64,000 nucleotides of DNA from Streptomyces umbrinus (GTDB taxonomy: Bacteria > Actinomycetota > Actinomycetes > Streptomycetales > Streptomycetaceae), in contig NZ_JAUSZI010000002.1 in NCBI RefSeq assembly GCF_030817415.1, forward strand, positions 7,502,001 to 7,566,000, given 5' to 3'. Positions 51,708-62,962 of the stretch are shown piece by piece (the stretch's first letter is position 1; each line of letters opens with the position of its first letter). Position numbers and translations under genes: made by a program. The notes under the pieces are model-generated. The model did no database searches. It had not been told where the DNA came from and saw only the letters and a program-made list of their open reading frames with translations.

Positions 51708-53603
51708 ATGACAGAGCCGACGTCAACGACGACAAGGCTGACGGTCGCGCAGGCACTGGTGCGGTTCCTCGCCGCCCAGTACACGGAACGCGACGGCGTG
51801 CGACGCCGCCTGGTCGACTCCACCTGGGGCATCTTCGGGCACGGCAACGTCGCCGGGCTCGGGCAGGCGCTCCTGGAGTACGGCGACGACATGCCGTACC
51901 ACCAGGGCCGCAACGAACAGTCCATGGTCCACGCGGCCGTCGGCTACGCGCGTCAGTCCAACCGCCTCTCCGTCCAGGCGGTCACGACCTCCATCGGGCC
52001 CGGCGCCACCAACCTCGTCACCGGTGCCGCCCTCGCCACGGTCAACCACCTGCCGGTGCTCCTGCTGCCCGGTGACGTCTTCGCGACCCGCCCCGCCGAC
52101 CCGGTCCTGCAGCAGCTCGAAGTCCCGTACGCGGGCGATGTGTCGGTCAACGACTGTCTGCGCCCGGTGTCGAAGTACTTCGACCGGATCACCCGCCCCG
52201 AGGCTCTGATCCCGGCCGCTCTGCAGGCGATGCGGGTGCTCACCGACCCGGTCGAGACGGGTGCCGTCACGCTCGCGCTGCCGCAGGACGTGCAGGCGGA
52301 GGCCTTCGGCTGGCCCGAGGAGTTCTTCGCCGAGCGGGTCTGGACGGTCCGCCGTCCGGTGGCCGACCCGGAGCAACTGGCCGCCGCCGTCAGGGCGATC
52401 CGGGACGCTCGGCGCCCCCTGGTCGTCGCGGGCGGCGGGGTCCACCACAGTGAGGCCGAGGACGCGCTCAAGGAGTTCGCCGACCTCACCCGCATCCCGG
52501 TCGCCTCCACACAGGCCGGCAAGGGCTCGCTGACCTGGGACCACCCGGCGGACGTCGGCGGCGTCGGGCACACCGGCACCGCGACCGCCTGTGAACTCGC
52601 CCGCACCGCCGACCTGGTGATCGGGGTCGGCACCCGCTACACCGACTTCACCACCGCGTCGGGCACCCTCTTCACCGCCCAGGGCGTGCGCTTCCTGAAC
52701 CTCAACATCGCGTCCTTCGACGGCCACAAGCTCTCCGGCCGGCCGCTGATCGCGGACGCCCGCACGGCCCTGGAGTCCCTCACCGAGGCGCTCGCGCCGC
52801 ACGGCCACCGCGCCGAACCCGCGTACGTCACCGAGTACACGGACGACAAGGAGCGCTGGGAGTACCGCGTCGACGCGGCGTACGAGGCCGAGGACCCGGA
52901 CATCCGGCCCACCCAGCCGCAGGTCCTCGGGCTGCTCGACGAGATCGTCACCGGCGACGACATCCTCATCAACGCGGCCGGCTCCCTCCCCGGCGACCTG
53001 CACAAACTCTGGCGCGCCCGCTCCCGCGACCAGTACCACGTCGAGTACGGCTACTCCTGCATGGGTTACGAGATCCCGGCCGCCATCGGCGTACGGCTCG
53101 CGGCGCCCGACCGTCCCGTCTGGGCGCTGGTCGGCGACGGCACGTACCTGATGATGCCGACGGAGATCGTCACCGCCGTCCAGGAGGGCATCGCGATCAA
53201 GGTCGTGATCCTGCAGAACCACGGGTACGCGTCCATCGGCGGTCTCTCCGAGTCGGTCGGCGGCGAGCGGTTCGCGACCGCCTACCGCCACCGGTCCGAG
53301 GACGGCACCTACACGGGACGCCCGCTGCCCGTCGACCTGGCCGCCAACGCGGCCAGCCTGGGCATGCGGGTCCTGCGCGCGAAGACCGTGCGCGACCTGC
53401 GGGCCGCCCTCGCCGAGGCCCGGGCCGACGACACTCCCACTTGTGTCTACGTGGAGACCCAAACGGCAGACACAGTGTCGGGCGCGCCTCCGGCCCAGGC
53501 CTGGTGGGATGTTCCTGTGGCCGAGACCGCGACCCGACCGTCGGCGGTCAAGGCACGTGAGCTGTACGAACGGCACGTCTCCACCCGACGCCGCCATCTG
53601 TGA
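51708..53603 (+). CDS. iolD: 3D-(3,5/4)-trihydroxycyclohexane-1,2-dione hydrolase IolD
   Basis: A 631-residue thiamine-diphosphate enzyme that opens the inositol ring diketone. It has the ThDP Glu in GRNEQSMVHAAVGYARQ and the cofactor motif VGDGTYLMMPTEIVTAVQEGI ... NHGYASIGGLSESVG, typical of IolD. ATG at 51708 with AGAGGG upstream; an extension back to 51537 reads into the iolB remnant. Full length; mmsA follows after 14 bases. Confidence 0.94.
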   Translation: MTEPTSTTTRLTVAQALVRFLAAQYTERDGVRRRLVDSTWGIFGHGNVAGLGQALLEYGDDMPYHQGRNEQSMVHAAVGYARQSNRLSVQAVTTSIGPGATNLVTGAALATVNHLPVLLLPGDVFATRPADPVLQQLEVPYAGDVSVNDCLRPVSKYFDRITRPEALIPAALQAMRVLTDPVETGAVTLALPQDVQAEAFGWPEEFFAERVWTVRRPVADPEQLAAAVRAIRDARRPLVVAGGGVHHSEAEDALKEFADLTRIPVASTQAGKGSLTWDHPADVGGVGHTGTATACELARTADLVIGVGTRYTDFTTASGTLFTAQGVRFLNLNIASFDGHKLSGRPLIADARTALESLTEALAPHGHRAEPAYVTEYTDDKERWEYRVDAAYEAEDPDIRPTQPQVLGLLDEIVTGDDILINAAGSLPGDLHKLWRARSRDQYHVEYGYSCMGYEIPAAIGVRLAAPDRPVWALVGDGTYLMMPTEIVTAVQEGIAIKVVILQNHGYASIGGLSESVGGERFATAYRHRSEDGTYTGRPLPVDLAANAASLGMRVLRAKTVRDLRAALAEARADDTPTCVYVETQTADTVSGAPPAQAWWDVPVAETATRPSAVKARELYERHVSTRRRHL

Positions 53604-53617
53604 AGGAGCACTCGGTC

Positions 53618-55120
<1,503 letters not shown>

Positions 55121-55151
55121 TCCGCAACCACTGAGCACCCTCGCCCACCCG

Positions 55152-55190
55152 CGTCAGGCCGTCCGGACTCCGGACGGCCTGACGTTTTTT
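55152..55190 (+). terminator. Rho-independent terminator of the iol operon
   Basis: A 15-bp stem (CGTCAGGCCGTCCGG and complement, ACT loop) is followed by six T residues, 32 bases after the mmsA stop. A rare textbook terminator for this genome. Confidence 0.9.
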
Positions 55191-55375
55191 GACGCCCGGG
55201 CTGCGGTTCCCGTACGGGCGCCGGACGAGCAGCGGCTTGCGGATCGATGCCGTATACGGCAGTGAAGTCGCCTCCGAGCTACGGATTTCGTGGCAGTCGA
55301 ACCATTGACGTGATGGTTTTCGTCGGGGTTCGATGCTCCGCAATCCGCTGTACGAGTCGATCGGAACCGCCGCGT

Positions 55376-56803
55376 ATGACCGACACGCTCCGCCCCGTCC
55401 AGCCCTCCGCCGCCTCCGCCGCCGAGGCACCGGACGTCCCCGCACCGGACGGCCCCCGCAAACTCAAGCGCTCCATCGGCGTCGTCGGCGGCACGCTGCT
55501 CACGATCTCCTGCGTGACGCCCGCCTCCACGCTCTTCGTGGTCGTGCCCGACCTGTTCTCGACCCTCGGCACGGCGACCGCGCTGACCATCGCCGTCGGC
55601 TCGCTGCTCTGTATCGCCGTCGCGTTCTGCTACTCCGAGCTGGGCACCCTCATCCCCAGCGCGGGCGGCGAGTACGCCATGGTGTCGACGCTGGCCGGAC
55701 GGCTCGCGGGCTGGCTGGTCTTCGTGCTGTCGCTGCTCGTCGTCATGATCGTGCCGCCGGTGATCGCCATGGGCACGGCGGACTACCTGGCGCCGGTCGC
55801 GCACCTGAACCCGTCCATGGCGGGCGCGGGCGTGATGCTCCTCGCCACCCTCGCGGGCCTGCTCGACCTGAGGGCCAACGCCTGGATCACCGGTGTCTTC
55901 CTGGTCCTCGAAGTCGTCGCGGCGGCCGTGGTCGCCCTCCTGGGCTTCGCCCACAGCGAGCGCGGCGCGGGCAGCCTGGTGTCGATGGAGGTGGCCGGGC
56001 AGGGCGGGCACACGGACACCGTCACCGCGATGCTGGTCGTCTCCGGGCTCGCCATCGCCCTCTTCGTCACCCAGGGCTTCTCGACCGCCGTCTACCTCTC
56101 CGAGGAGATGGAGAACCCGCGCCGCAACGTGGCCCGTACGGTCCTGGCCACCCTCGCCATCTCCGCGGTGATCATCCTCGTACCCGTGATCGCGATCACG
56201 CTGGGCGCCTCGGACCTCGCCGAGCTGACCGGGGGTGACATCAGCGGCATGGTCGCCGCCTGGTCCAACTCCGCGGTCGGCACCTTCGTCAGCCTCTGTG
56301 TGGCCCTCGCCATCATCAACGCGGGCATCGTCATGGTCATCCAGAACTCCCGCGTGCTGTTCGCCTCCGCCCGCGACAAGGCCTGGCCCGAGCCCGTCAA
56401 CAACGTCCTGTCGAAGCTCGGCCGGTTCGGCTCCCCGTGGGTCGCCACGCTCCTGGTGGGTGTGCCCGGCGCGGTCCTGTGCTTCGTCGACCTGGACACC
56501 CTGTACGGCATCACCGGCGTCTCCGTGACGGGCATGTACCTCCTGGTCGCGGTCGCCGCCCTGCTCGCCCGCCGCGGCTCCCACGGTCACGCGCCCGCGT
56601 GGCGAATGCCACTCTGGCCCGCGCTGCCGGTCCTCCTGATCGCGGTCCTCGCGTACGTGCTCACCCAGCAGGAGACGAGCCACCTCCTGTGGACGGGCGG
56701 CATCACCGCGGCCGCGACCCTCTACTGGGCCTTCTACCTGCGCCCGCGCAGGGAGAGCCGCTGGCTGGTGACGGTGCCGGAGGACACAGGCGGGCCCCTT
56801 TAG
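55376..56803 (+). CDS. APC-family amino acid/polyamine permease
   Basis: A 475-residue transporter with about 12 hydrophobic spans. The N-terminal first helix GVVGGTLLTISCVTPAST carries the unwound glycine stretch that contacts substrate in the APC superfamily, and the conserved SEEMENPRRNVART loop is present. It likely imports an amino acid or amine by proton symport. ATG at 55376; the ribosome site is weak (GGAA). It lies after the iol terminator, so it is independent of inositol genes. Confidence 0.88.
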   Translation: MTDTLRPVQPSAASAAEAPDVPAPDGPRKLKRSIGVVGGTLLTISCVTPASTLFVVVPDLFSTLGTATALTIAVGSLLCIAVAFCYSELGTLIPSAGGEYAMVSTLAGRLAGWLVFVLSLLVVMIVPPVIAMGTADYLAPVAHLNPSMAGAGVMLLATLAGLLDLRANAWITGVFLVLEVVAAAVVALLGFAHSERGAGSLVSMEVAGQGGHTDTVTAMLVVSGLAIALFVTQGFSTAVYLSEEMENPRRNVARTVLATLAISAVIILVPVIAITLGASDLAELTGGDISGMVAAWSNSAVGTFVSLCVALAIINAGIVMVIQNSRVLFASARDKAWPEPVNNVLSKLGRFGSPWVATLLVGVPGAVLCFVDLDTLYGITGVSVTGMYLLVAVAALLARRGSHGHAPAWRMPLWPALPVLLIAVLAYVLTQQETSHLLWTGGITAAATLYWAFYLRPRRESRWLVTVPEDTGGPL

Positions 56804-56815
56804 GGGCGCGGGGCT
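56799..56815 (+). repeat. Partial dispersed repeat unit
   Basis: tttaggggcgcggggct is the left part of the dispersed repeat; it overlaps the permease stop codon. It is followed by a GC-rich stretch (56818-57013) with no gene that I can see. Confidence 0.7.
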
Positions 56816-57013
56816 GTGTCCGATATGCGGCTCCGCCGCGTCGGCGCGATCAGCCACGACGAACCCGCACCCGGCCACGACAGAGCTGCCCGAACTCTCC
56901 CCGGGGTACCGCGGACGCGGTACCCCGCGGGGGTCCCGTACTCCCGTGGGAGGGGTGGGGGTTCAGCCTGGAAGCTGTCTGGGGCCGACAGGTACGGCCC
57001 GTACTGTTGACGC

Positions 57014-59659
57014 ATGGATCTTCGACTGCCCGCACTGCGGCGGCCTCGACGGTGGATCGCCGCCGGGGCCGCCGTCGTGGTGCTCGCCGGCGCCGGCACG
57101 TGGAGTGCCGTCGCCTCCGACGGGGCACCCGCGGTACACCGCACCGACCAGCTGATCAGTACGGGCGACGGGGTGAGAATCGACACGTCGTACTTCACCG
57201 GCGACGCCTCCGGACGCCGGCCCGCCGTCCTCCTCGCGCACGGCTTCGGCGGCAGCAAGAAGGACGTACGAGCCCAGGCGGAGGACCTCGCCCGCGACGG
57301 GTACGCGGTCCTGACGTGGTCGGCCCGCGGCTTCGGCGGATCCAACGGGAAGATCGGGCTGAACGACCCCAAGGGCGAGGTCGCCGACGCCTCCAAGCTG
57401 ATCGACTGGCTGGCCGAGCGGCCGGAGGTCCAGCTCGACAGGACCGGCGACCCGCGCGTGGGCATGGCCGGCGCGTCCTACGGCGGCGCGGTCTCCCTGC
57501 TCACCGCCGGGACCGACAACCGGGTGGACGCCATCGCCCCGGCGATCACCTACTGGAACCTCGCCGACGCGCTGTTCCCGAACGGCGTCTTCAAGAAGCT
57601 CTGGGCCGGCATCTTCATCAACACCGGCGGCGGCTGCGACAAGTTCGAGAAGCAGCTGTGCGAGATGTACAACCGGGTCGCGGAGTCCGGTACTCCGGAC
57701 GCGGCGGCGACGAAGCTCCTGGAGGAGCGCAGCCCCTCCGCCGTCGGCGACCGCATCAAGGTCCCCACGCTTCTCATGCAGGGCCAGACCGACTCGCTCT
57801 TCCCGCTCGGCCAGGCCGACACCGCGGCGAAGGCGATCCGCGCCAACGGCGCCCCCGTCGACGTCGACTGGATCGCGGGCGGGCACGACGGCGGCGACAT
57901 GGAGGTGGACCGGGTCCAGGGGCGTGTGCAGTCCTGGTTCGACCGCTACCTGAAGGACGAGAAGGGCGTCGACACCGGCCCCGCCTTCCGGGTCACCCGG
58001 ACCCTCGGCCTGGGCTCCGGCGACGGAGAGCCCCGGCTGGGCAGCGCGACCGAGGACAGCTACCCCGGTCTGACGAGCGGGGGGCGCTCGATCGCCCTGA
58101 CCGGTCGCGAGCAGCGTTTCGACAACCCGGCGGGCTCCAGCCCGCCCGCCATCTCGGCCCTGCCCGGACTCGGCGGTGGCGGCCTGTCCCAGCTGTCCTC
58201 CCTCGGGGTCGGGGTGTCCCTCGACTTCCCCGGCCAGTTCGCCTCGTTCGAGTCGGCGCCCCTGAAGGAGGATCTGCAGATCACCGGCTCGCCGACGGTC
58301 ACGGTCCACGTGAAGTCGACGAGCGAGGACGCGGTCCTCTTCGCGAAGCTGTACGACGTAGGGCCGGGCGGCGCCCAGCCGGTGCTGCCCTCGCAACTGG
58401 TCGAGCCTCTCCGGGTGGAGGGCGCCAAGGCCGGCAAGGACGTCCGGATCACCCTGCCGGCGATCGACCACGAAGTGGACGACGGCCACCGGCTGCGCCT
58501 GGTCCTCGCCTCGACGGACCTCGGCTACGCCTCACCGACGGCCCCGGCGACGTACACGGTCTCCCAGGTCTCCCAGAAGAGCGGCCTGACCGTGCCCGCG
58601 CCGCTCGGCGGGGACACCGCCGCGGCGGCGCTTCCCGCGTGGGTGTGGTGGCTCCCGATCGCCGGCGCCGGGCTCGCGCTGGCCCTGCTGCTCACCGGAC
58701 GGCGCCGCACGACGACGCCCGCCCCGGACCCGGCAGGGGCCGAAGTCCCGCTCCAGATCACGGACCTGAGCAAGCGGTACGCCAAGTCGGCGGACCGCTA
58801 CGCCGTACGGGACCTCACCTTCCGCGTGGAGAAGGGCCAGGTCCTGGGCCTGCTGGGACCGAACGGCGCGGGCAAGACCACGACCCTGCGCATGCTGATG
58901 GGCCTGATCGCACCGGACGCCGGAGAGATCCGCGTCTTCGGCCATGTGATCCGGCCGGGCTCGCCCGTACTGTCGCGCGTCGGGGCGTTCGTCGAGGGAG
59001 CGGGCTTCCTGCCGCACCTCTCCGGCCGCGAGAACCTCGAACTGTACTGGCGGGCGACGGGCCGCCCGCCCGAGGACGCGCACCTGGACGAGGCCCTGAA
59101 GATCGCGGGCCTCGGCGACGCACTGTCCCGAGCCGTACGCACGTACTCCCAGGGCATGCGCCAGCGCCTCGCCATCGCGCAGGCCATGCTCGGCCTGCCG
59201 GACCTGCTCATCCTCGACGAACCGACCAACGGCCTCGACCCGCCGCAGATCCGTGAGATGCGCGAGGTCATGATCCGCTACGCGGCGGCCGGCCGAACGG
59301 TGATCGTCTCCAGCCACCTCCTCGCCGAGGTCGAGCAGTCCTGCACCCACCTGGTGGTCATGGACCACGGGAAGCTGGTCCAGGCCGGCCCGGTGCAGGA
59401 GATCATCGGCTCGGGCGACACGCTGCTGGTGGGCACGGCCACGCCGACGGACGAGCCCGTCGTCGAGAAGGTCGCCGCGCTGCCGGGTGTGGTCTCGGCC
59501 GTCCGCACCGACGACGGACTCCTGGTCCGGCTCGACGCGGACGGAAGCGCGCGGCGCCTGGTCGCCGAGCTCGTACGGATGGACGTACCGGTGGAGTCCG
59601 TGGGTCCCCACCGCCGTCTCGAAGACGCCTTCCTCACCCTGATCGGAGAGTCCGCATGA
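57014..59659 (+). CDS. Alpha/beta hydrolase-ABC ATPase fusion protein
   Basis: An 881-residue protein with an unusual joining of two enzymes. Residues ~1-45 hold a membrane anchor or signal. Residues ~50-540 are an X-Pro dipeptidyl-peptidase/CocE-like hydrolase facing outside: LLAHGFGGS, nucleophile GASYGG, His in AGGHDGGD and a C-terminal jelly-roll domain. A membrane span (~545-565, WVWWLPIAGAGLALALLL) leads to a cytoplasmic ABC ATPase (~580-881): GPNGAGKTT, YSQGMRQRL, LLILDEPT. So peptidase outside and ATPase inside share one chain; the permease gene overlaps the 3' end. This fusion recurs in Streptomyces; the substrate may be a peptide or ester. Confidence 0.9.
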   Translation: MDLRLPALRRPRRWIAAGAAVVVLAGAGTWSAVASDGAPAVHRTDQLISTGDGVRIDTSYFTGDASGRRPAVLLAHGFGGSKKDVRAQAEDLARDGYAVLTWSARGFGGSNGKIGLNDPKGEVADASKLIDWLAERPEVQLDRTGDPRVGMAGASYGGAVSLLTAGTDNRVDAIAPAITYWNLADALFPNGVFKKLWAGIFINTGGGCDKFEKQLCEMYNRVAESGTPDAAATKLLEERSPSAVGDRIKVPTLLMQGQTDSLFPLGQADTAAKAIRANGAPVDVDWIAGGHDGGDMEVDRVQGRVQSWFDRYLKDEKGVDTGPAFRVTRTLGLGSGDGEPRLGSATEDSYPGLTSGGRSIALTGREQRFDNPAGSSPPAISALPGLGGGGLSQLSSLGVGVSLDFPGQFASFESAPLKEDLQITGSPTVTVHVKSTSEDAVLFAKLYDVGPGGAQPVLPSQLVEPLRVEGAKAGKDVRITLPAIDHEVDDGHRLRLVLASTDLGYASPTAPATYTVSQVSQKSGLTVPAPLGGDTAAAALPAWVWWLPIAGAGLALALLLTGRRRTTTPAPDPAGAEVPLQITDLSKRYAKSADRYAVRDLTFRVEKGQVLGLLGPNGAGKTTTLRMLMGLIAPDAGEIRVFGHVIRPGSPVLSRVGAFVEGAGFLPHLSGRENLELYWRATGRPPEDAHLDEALKIAGLGDALSRAVRTYSQGMRQRLAIAQAMLGLPDLLILDEPTNGLDPPQIREMREVMIRYAAAGRTVIVSSHLLAEVEQSCTHLVVMDHGKLVQAGPVQEIIGSGDTLLVGTATPTDEPVVEKVAALPGVVSAVRTDDGLLVRLDADGSARRLVAELVRMDVPVESVGPHRRLEDAFLTLIGESA

Positions 59660-60582
59660 GCACGCTGGCCGACCGCGCGGAGGAGCGCGAGGAGCGCGCC
59701 GAGGAGCGTGCAGGGGGCGGTCCCGCACGGGCCGTCGAGGTCGCCGACGGCTACCGCGCGGGCCGCACGCTGCCTCTGAGGGTCGAACTGGTCCGGCAGT
59801 TGAAGCGGCGCCGGACGATGGTGATGGGCGGGCTGCTGTTCGCCCTGCCCTTCATCCTTCTGATCGCCTTCCAGGTCGGCGACCCGGGCGGCGGCGGCAA
59901 CGGCTCCCAGCGGATCAACCTGATGGACACGGCGACCTCGTCCGGGGCGAACTTCGCCGCCGTGAACCTCTTCGCCTCCGCGGGCTTCCTGCTCGTCATC
60001 CCGGTGGCGCTGTTCTTCGGGGACACGGTCGCCTCGGAGGCGAGCTGGTCGTCGCTGCGCTATCTGCTCGCGGCGCCCGTGCCCCGGGCCCGGCTGCTGT
60101 GGTCGAAGCTGGCCGTCGCCTTCGGCCTCAGCCTCGCCGCGCTGGTGCTGCTGCCGCTCGTAGCGCTCGCCGTCGGTACGGCGGCCTACGGCTGGGGGCC
60201 ACTGCAGCTCCCCGTCGGCGGCACGCTGCCCGTCGGGACCGCCGCCCAGCGCCTGCTGATCATCGTGGCGTACATCCTCGTGTCCCAACTGATCACCGCG
60301 GCACTGGCGTTCTGGCTGTCGACCAAGACGGACGCGCCGCTGGGAGCGGTCGGCGGAGCGGTGGGGCTGACCATCATCGGCAACGTCCTCGACGAGGTGA
60401 CGGCGCTCGGCGACTGGCGCCACTTCGTGCCCGCGCACTGGCAGTACGCCTGGCTCGACGCCGTCCAGCCGCAGCTCGACTGGAGCGACATGATCCAGGG
60501 CACGTCTCTGTCGCTCACCTATGCGATGGTGCTGTTCGCCCTGGCCTTCCGCGGGTTCGCCCGTAAGGACGTGGTGTCGTAG
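59656..60582 (+). CDS. ABC-2-type permease partner of the fusion ATPase
   Basis: A 308-residue membrane protein with about six spans and a charged N-terminus (ADRAEEREERAEERAG). Its ATG overlaps the fusion gene's stop (ATGA). Features such as FFGDTVASEASWSSLRYLLAAPVPRARLLWSK are typical of ABC-2 permeases. Together with the fused ATPase it should form an exporter, or a complex coupled to the outer peptidase domain. Confidence 0.88.
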   Translation: MSTLADRAEEREERAEERAGGGPARAVEVADGYRAGRTLPLRVELVRQLKRRRTMVMGGLLFALPFILLIAFQVGDPGGGGNGSQRINLMDTATSSGANFAAVNLFASAGFLLVIPVALFFGDTVASEASWSSLRYLLAAPVPRARLLWSKLAVAFGLSLAALVLLPLVALAVGTAAYGWGPLQLPVGGTLPVGTAAQRLLIIVAYILVSQLITAALAFWLSTKTDAPLGAVGGAVGLTIIGNVLDEVTALGDWRHFVPAHWQYAWLDAVQPQLDWSDMIQGTSLSLTYAMVLFALAFRGFARKDVVS

Positions 60583-60784
60583 ACGGCTCGTAGCTGCCTC
60601 GTAGCGCCGCCGTAAGGGCGCTCCGGACACCCTCAGGTCTCCGGAGGGTCTCCCACCGGTCTCAACTGCCGTCCACCGTGGCCGCATTGAGATTCATCCG
60701 CAACGCCTTGGCCCGCTCCTTCCGGCCGCCTCCGACGTCACAGTCACAGACGTCGACTCAAAGAGGTCACCCGAGGGGGCACGC

Positions 60785-62500
60785 ATGAGGCGCAGCGGAC
60801 GGCATCAGATACGGCGGGAAGAGCGGGGAGCGCGGGGTATCCGACCTGGAGAGGGGTGGTGGGTCCGGGCGGGACGGCGGCGGCGTGTGCGTGCCGCGCT
60901 GGTCGCAGGGAGCGTGGCCATCGGACTTCTGCTCACGGCCTGCAGTGGCGACGGCAGCGACGGGAGTTCGTACGACCGGGGCGGCAGCAAGGCCAAGGAC
61001 GACAACGGCTTCCCGGCCCCCGCCCCCGTCCAGCCGACCGGCCCCTCGGGCAACGACGACGGCACCGCCGAGGGCGACCAGAAGGGCGAATCCCGCGAGA
61101 GTGCGCCGCCGGCCGACTACCTCTCCACCTTCGCCCTGGACGTCGACACCGCCTCGTACGGCTACGCGCGCCGCACCCTTGAGGAAGGCCGCAGGCCCGA
61201 CCCGTCGACCGTCCGCCCCGAGGAGTTCATCAACAGCTTTGGCCAGGAGCAGGACTACGAGCGCCCGGACGGCGACGGGTTCACGGTCACGGTGGACGGG
61301 GCCCGTACGGCCGCCCCGGACGGTTCGCGCGGCGAGGAGCACGCCAACTCCGACACCTTCGGCCAGGAGAACCGGGACTGGCGCTTCCTCAGGGTCGGGC
61401 TCGCCACCCGGGAGGCCGAGGACGCCGGCGAACGCCCGCCCGCCGCCCTGACCTTCGTCATCGACGTCTCCGGCTCCATGGCCGAACCGGGCCGCCTCGA
61501 CCTGGTCAAGGAGTCCCTCGGCGTGATGACGGAACGGCTGCGCGACGAGGATGCGGTCGCGCTCGTCTCCTTCAGCGACGAGGCCGAAACCGTGCTCCCG
61601 ATGACCCGCCTGGGCGACAACCGCGGCCGCGTCCACGACGCGATCGACACGCTTGAGCCCACGGATTCGACGAACCTCGGCGCGGGCGTCACCACCGGGT
61701 ACCGCACGGCGGTGGACGGCCTGCGCGAGGGTGCCACCAACCGGGTCGTGCTGCTCTCCGACGCCCTCGCCAACACCGGTGAGACCGACGCCGACGCCAT
61801 CCTCGACCGCATCGCGGACGCCCGTCGCGAGCACGGCATCACGCTGTTCGGCGTCGGTGTGGGCAGCGACTACGGCGACGCCCTGATGGAACGCCTCGCC
61901 GACAAGGGCGACGGCCACACCACGTACGTGTCCAACGCCGAGGACGCCCGTACGGTCTTCGTCGACCAACTCCCGCGGAACATCGACCTCACCGCCCGTG
62001 ACGCCAAGGCGCAGGTCTCCTTCGACCCGGAGACCGTTGACCGGTTCCGGCTGATCGGCTACGACAACCGGCAGGTCGCCGACGAGGACTTCCGCGACGA
62101 CCGTGTGGACGGCGGGGAGATCGGTCCTGGGCATACGGTCACGGCGCTGTACGCGGTGCGGGTCAGGCCGGGGGCGTCGGGGCATGTGGCCACGGCCACG
62201 GTGCGGTGGCTGGACCCCGACTCCCGTACTCCGCACGAGGAGACGGGGCAGGTCGAGACCTCCTCTCTCGACCGGGGCCTGTGGTCCGCCGGGACGGCGC
62301 GCAGCGGTCTCCAAGTCACGGCGATTGCGGCGTACTTCGCGGACGCCCTGCGCTCCGACGCGGTCGGCGGGGGCGCCGCGCCGGTCCCGCCCTCGCTGCG
62401 CGAACTCGCCGACCGGGCCGACGATTTGGCCTCCACCACGGAAAGCCGCCCGATCCGCCAGCTCGCCGAGACGATCGACCGGGCGACGGATCTGGGGTAG
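60785..62500 (+). CDS. VWA-domain lipoprotein (YfbK-like)
   Basis: A 571-residue lipoprotein: lipobox LTAC at ~residue 53 after an unusually long basic start, a glycine/serine/aspartate linker, a YfbK-type N-terminal domain (FALDVDTASYGYARRTL) and a von Willebrand factor A domain with metal-adhesion site DVSGSM (near 229) and TNLGAG (near 299). A C-terminal DUF3520-like region follows (TASLQV-like LQVTAIAAYFADALR). Probably extracellular and binding a protein partner. It is alone; 202 bases separate it from the permease. The start might be internal, nearer the hydrophobic segment. Confidence 0.87.
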   Translation: MRRSGRHQIRREERGARGIRPGEGWWVRAGRRRRVRAALVAGSVAIGLLLTACSGDGSDGSSYDRGGSKAKDDNGFPAPAPVQPTGPSGNDDGTAEGDQKGESRESAPPADYLSTFALDVDTASYGYARRTLEEGRRPDPSTVRPEEFINSFGQEQDYERPDGDGFTVTVDGARTAAPDGSRGEEHANSDTFGQENRDWRFLRVGLATREAEDAGERPPAALTFVIDVSGSMAEPGRLDLVKESLGVMTERLRDEDAVALVSFSDEAETVLPMTRLGDNRGRVHDAIDTLEPTDSTNLGAGVTTGYRTAVDGLREGATNRVVLLSDALANTGETDADAILDRIADARREHGITLFGVGVGSDYGDALMERLADKGDGHTTYVSNAEDARTVFVDQLPRNIDLTARDAKAQVSFDPETVDRFRLIGYDNRQVADEDFRDDRVDGGEIGPGHTVTALYAVRVRPGASGHVATATVRWLDPDSRTPHEETGQVETSSLDRGLWSAGTARSGLQVTAIAAYFADALRSDAVGGGAAPVPPSLRELADRADDLASTTESRPIRQLAETIDRATDLG

Positions 62501-62962
62501 TGGTCGTCTGCGGGTGGGGTGGGGCTGGTCGCGCAGTTCCCCGCGCCCCTGAAGACGAGCCTGCCGTTTGTCGTCGGGTCGGGGCCGCGACGGGGCATCC
62601 GATCGCAGCTGTGTCATCCCGCACCGATTGGTTGCCCGTCAGAGGTCGTGCTGCGATCGGAAACCCCGACACGACCCCTTCGGCCGGAGGGCGACTGCCG
62701 GAGGGTGGGGGCGGGCCCCTTCAGGGGCGCGGGGAACGGCGCAGTCTTGTGGCTTTTAGGGGCGCGGGGAACTGCGCGCTCAGCCCCCGCCGGGCCGGCA
62801 GATGCGCACCGTCCTCGGCCACGCTCTTTGGGGGCGCGGGGAACTGCGCAATCTTTTAGGGGCGCGAGGAACTGCGCGACCAGCCACGGATGACCCGCAC
62901 GATCCCTGGATCCTCAGCCCCCACCCACTAGGGGCGCGGGGAACTGCGCGACCAGCCCCCAC
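62501..62962. other. Repeat-only gap after the VWA gene
   Basis: This 462-base stretch holds no gene. It carries composite repeat copy C (62531-62742) and four further dispersed repeat units (62758-62777, 62830-62849, 62858-62877, 62930-62949), all but one oriented the same way. It is the reverse counterpart of the cluster at 40497-40826. Confidence 0.8.
62531..62742 (-). repeat. Composite inverted repeat, copy C
   Basis: Third copy, in opposite orientation to A and B. Inner stems are 62592-62609 and 62650-62667 (two mismatches); outer arms 62531-62550 and 62723-62742 (one mismatch, aacggcgc). The loop reads the reverse of copy B with two or three changes. Confidence 0.85.
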
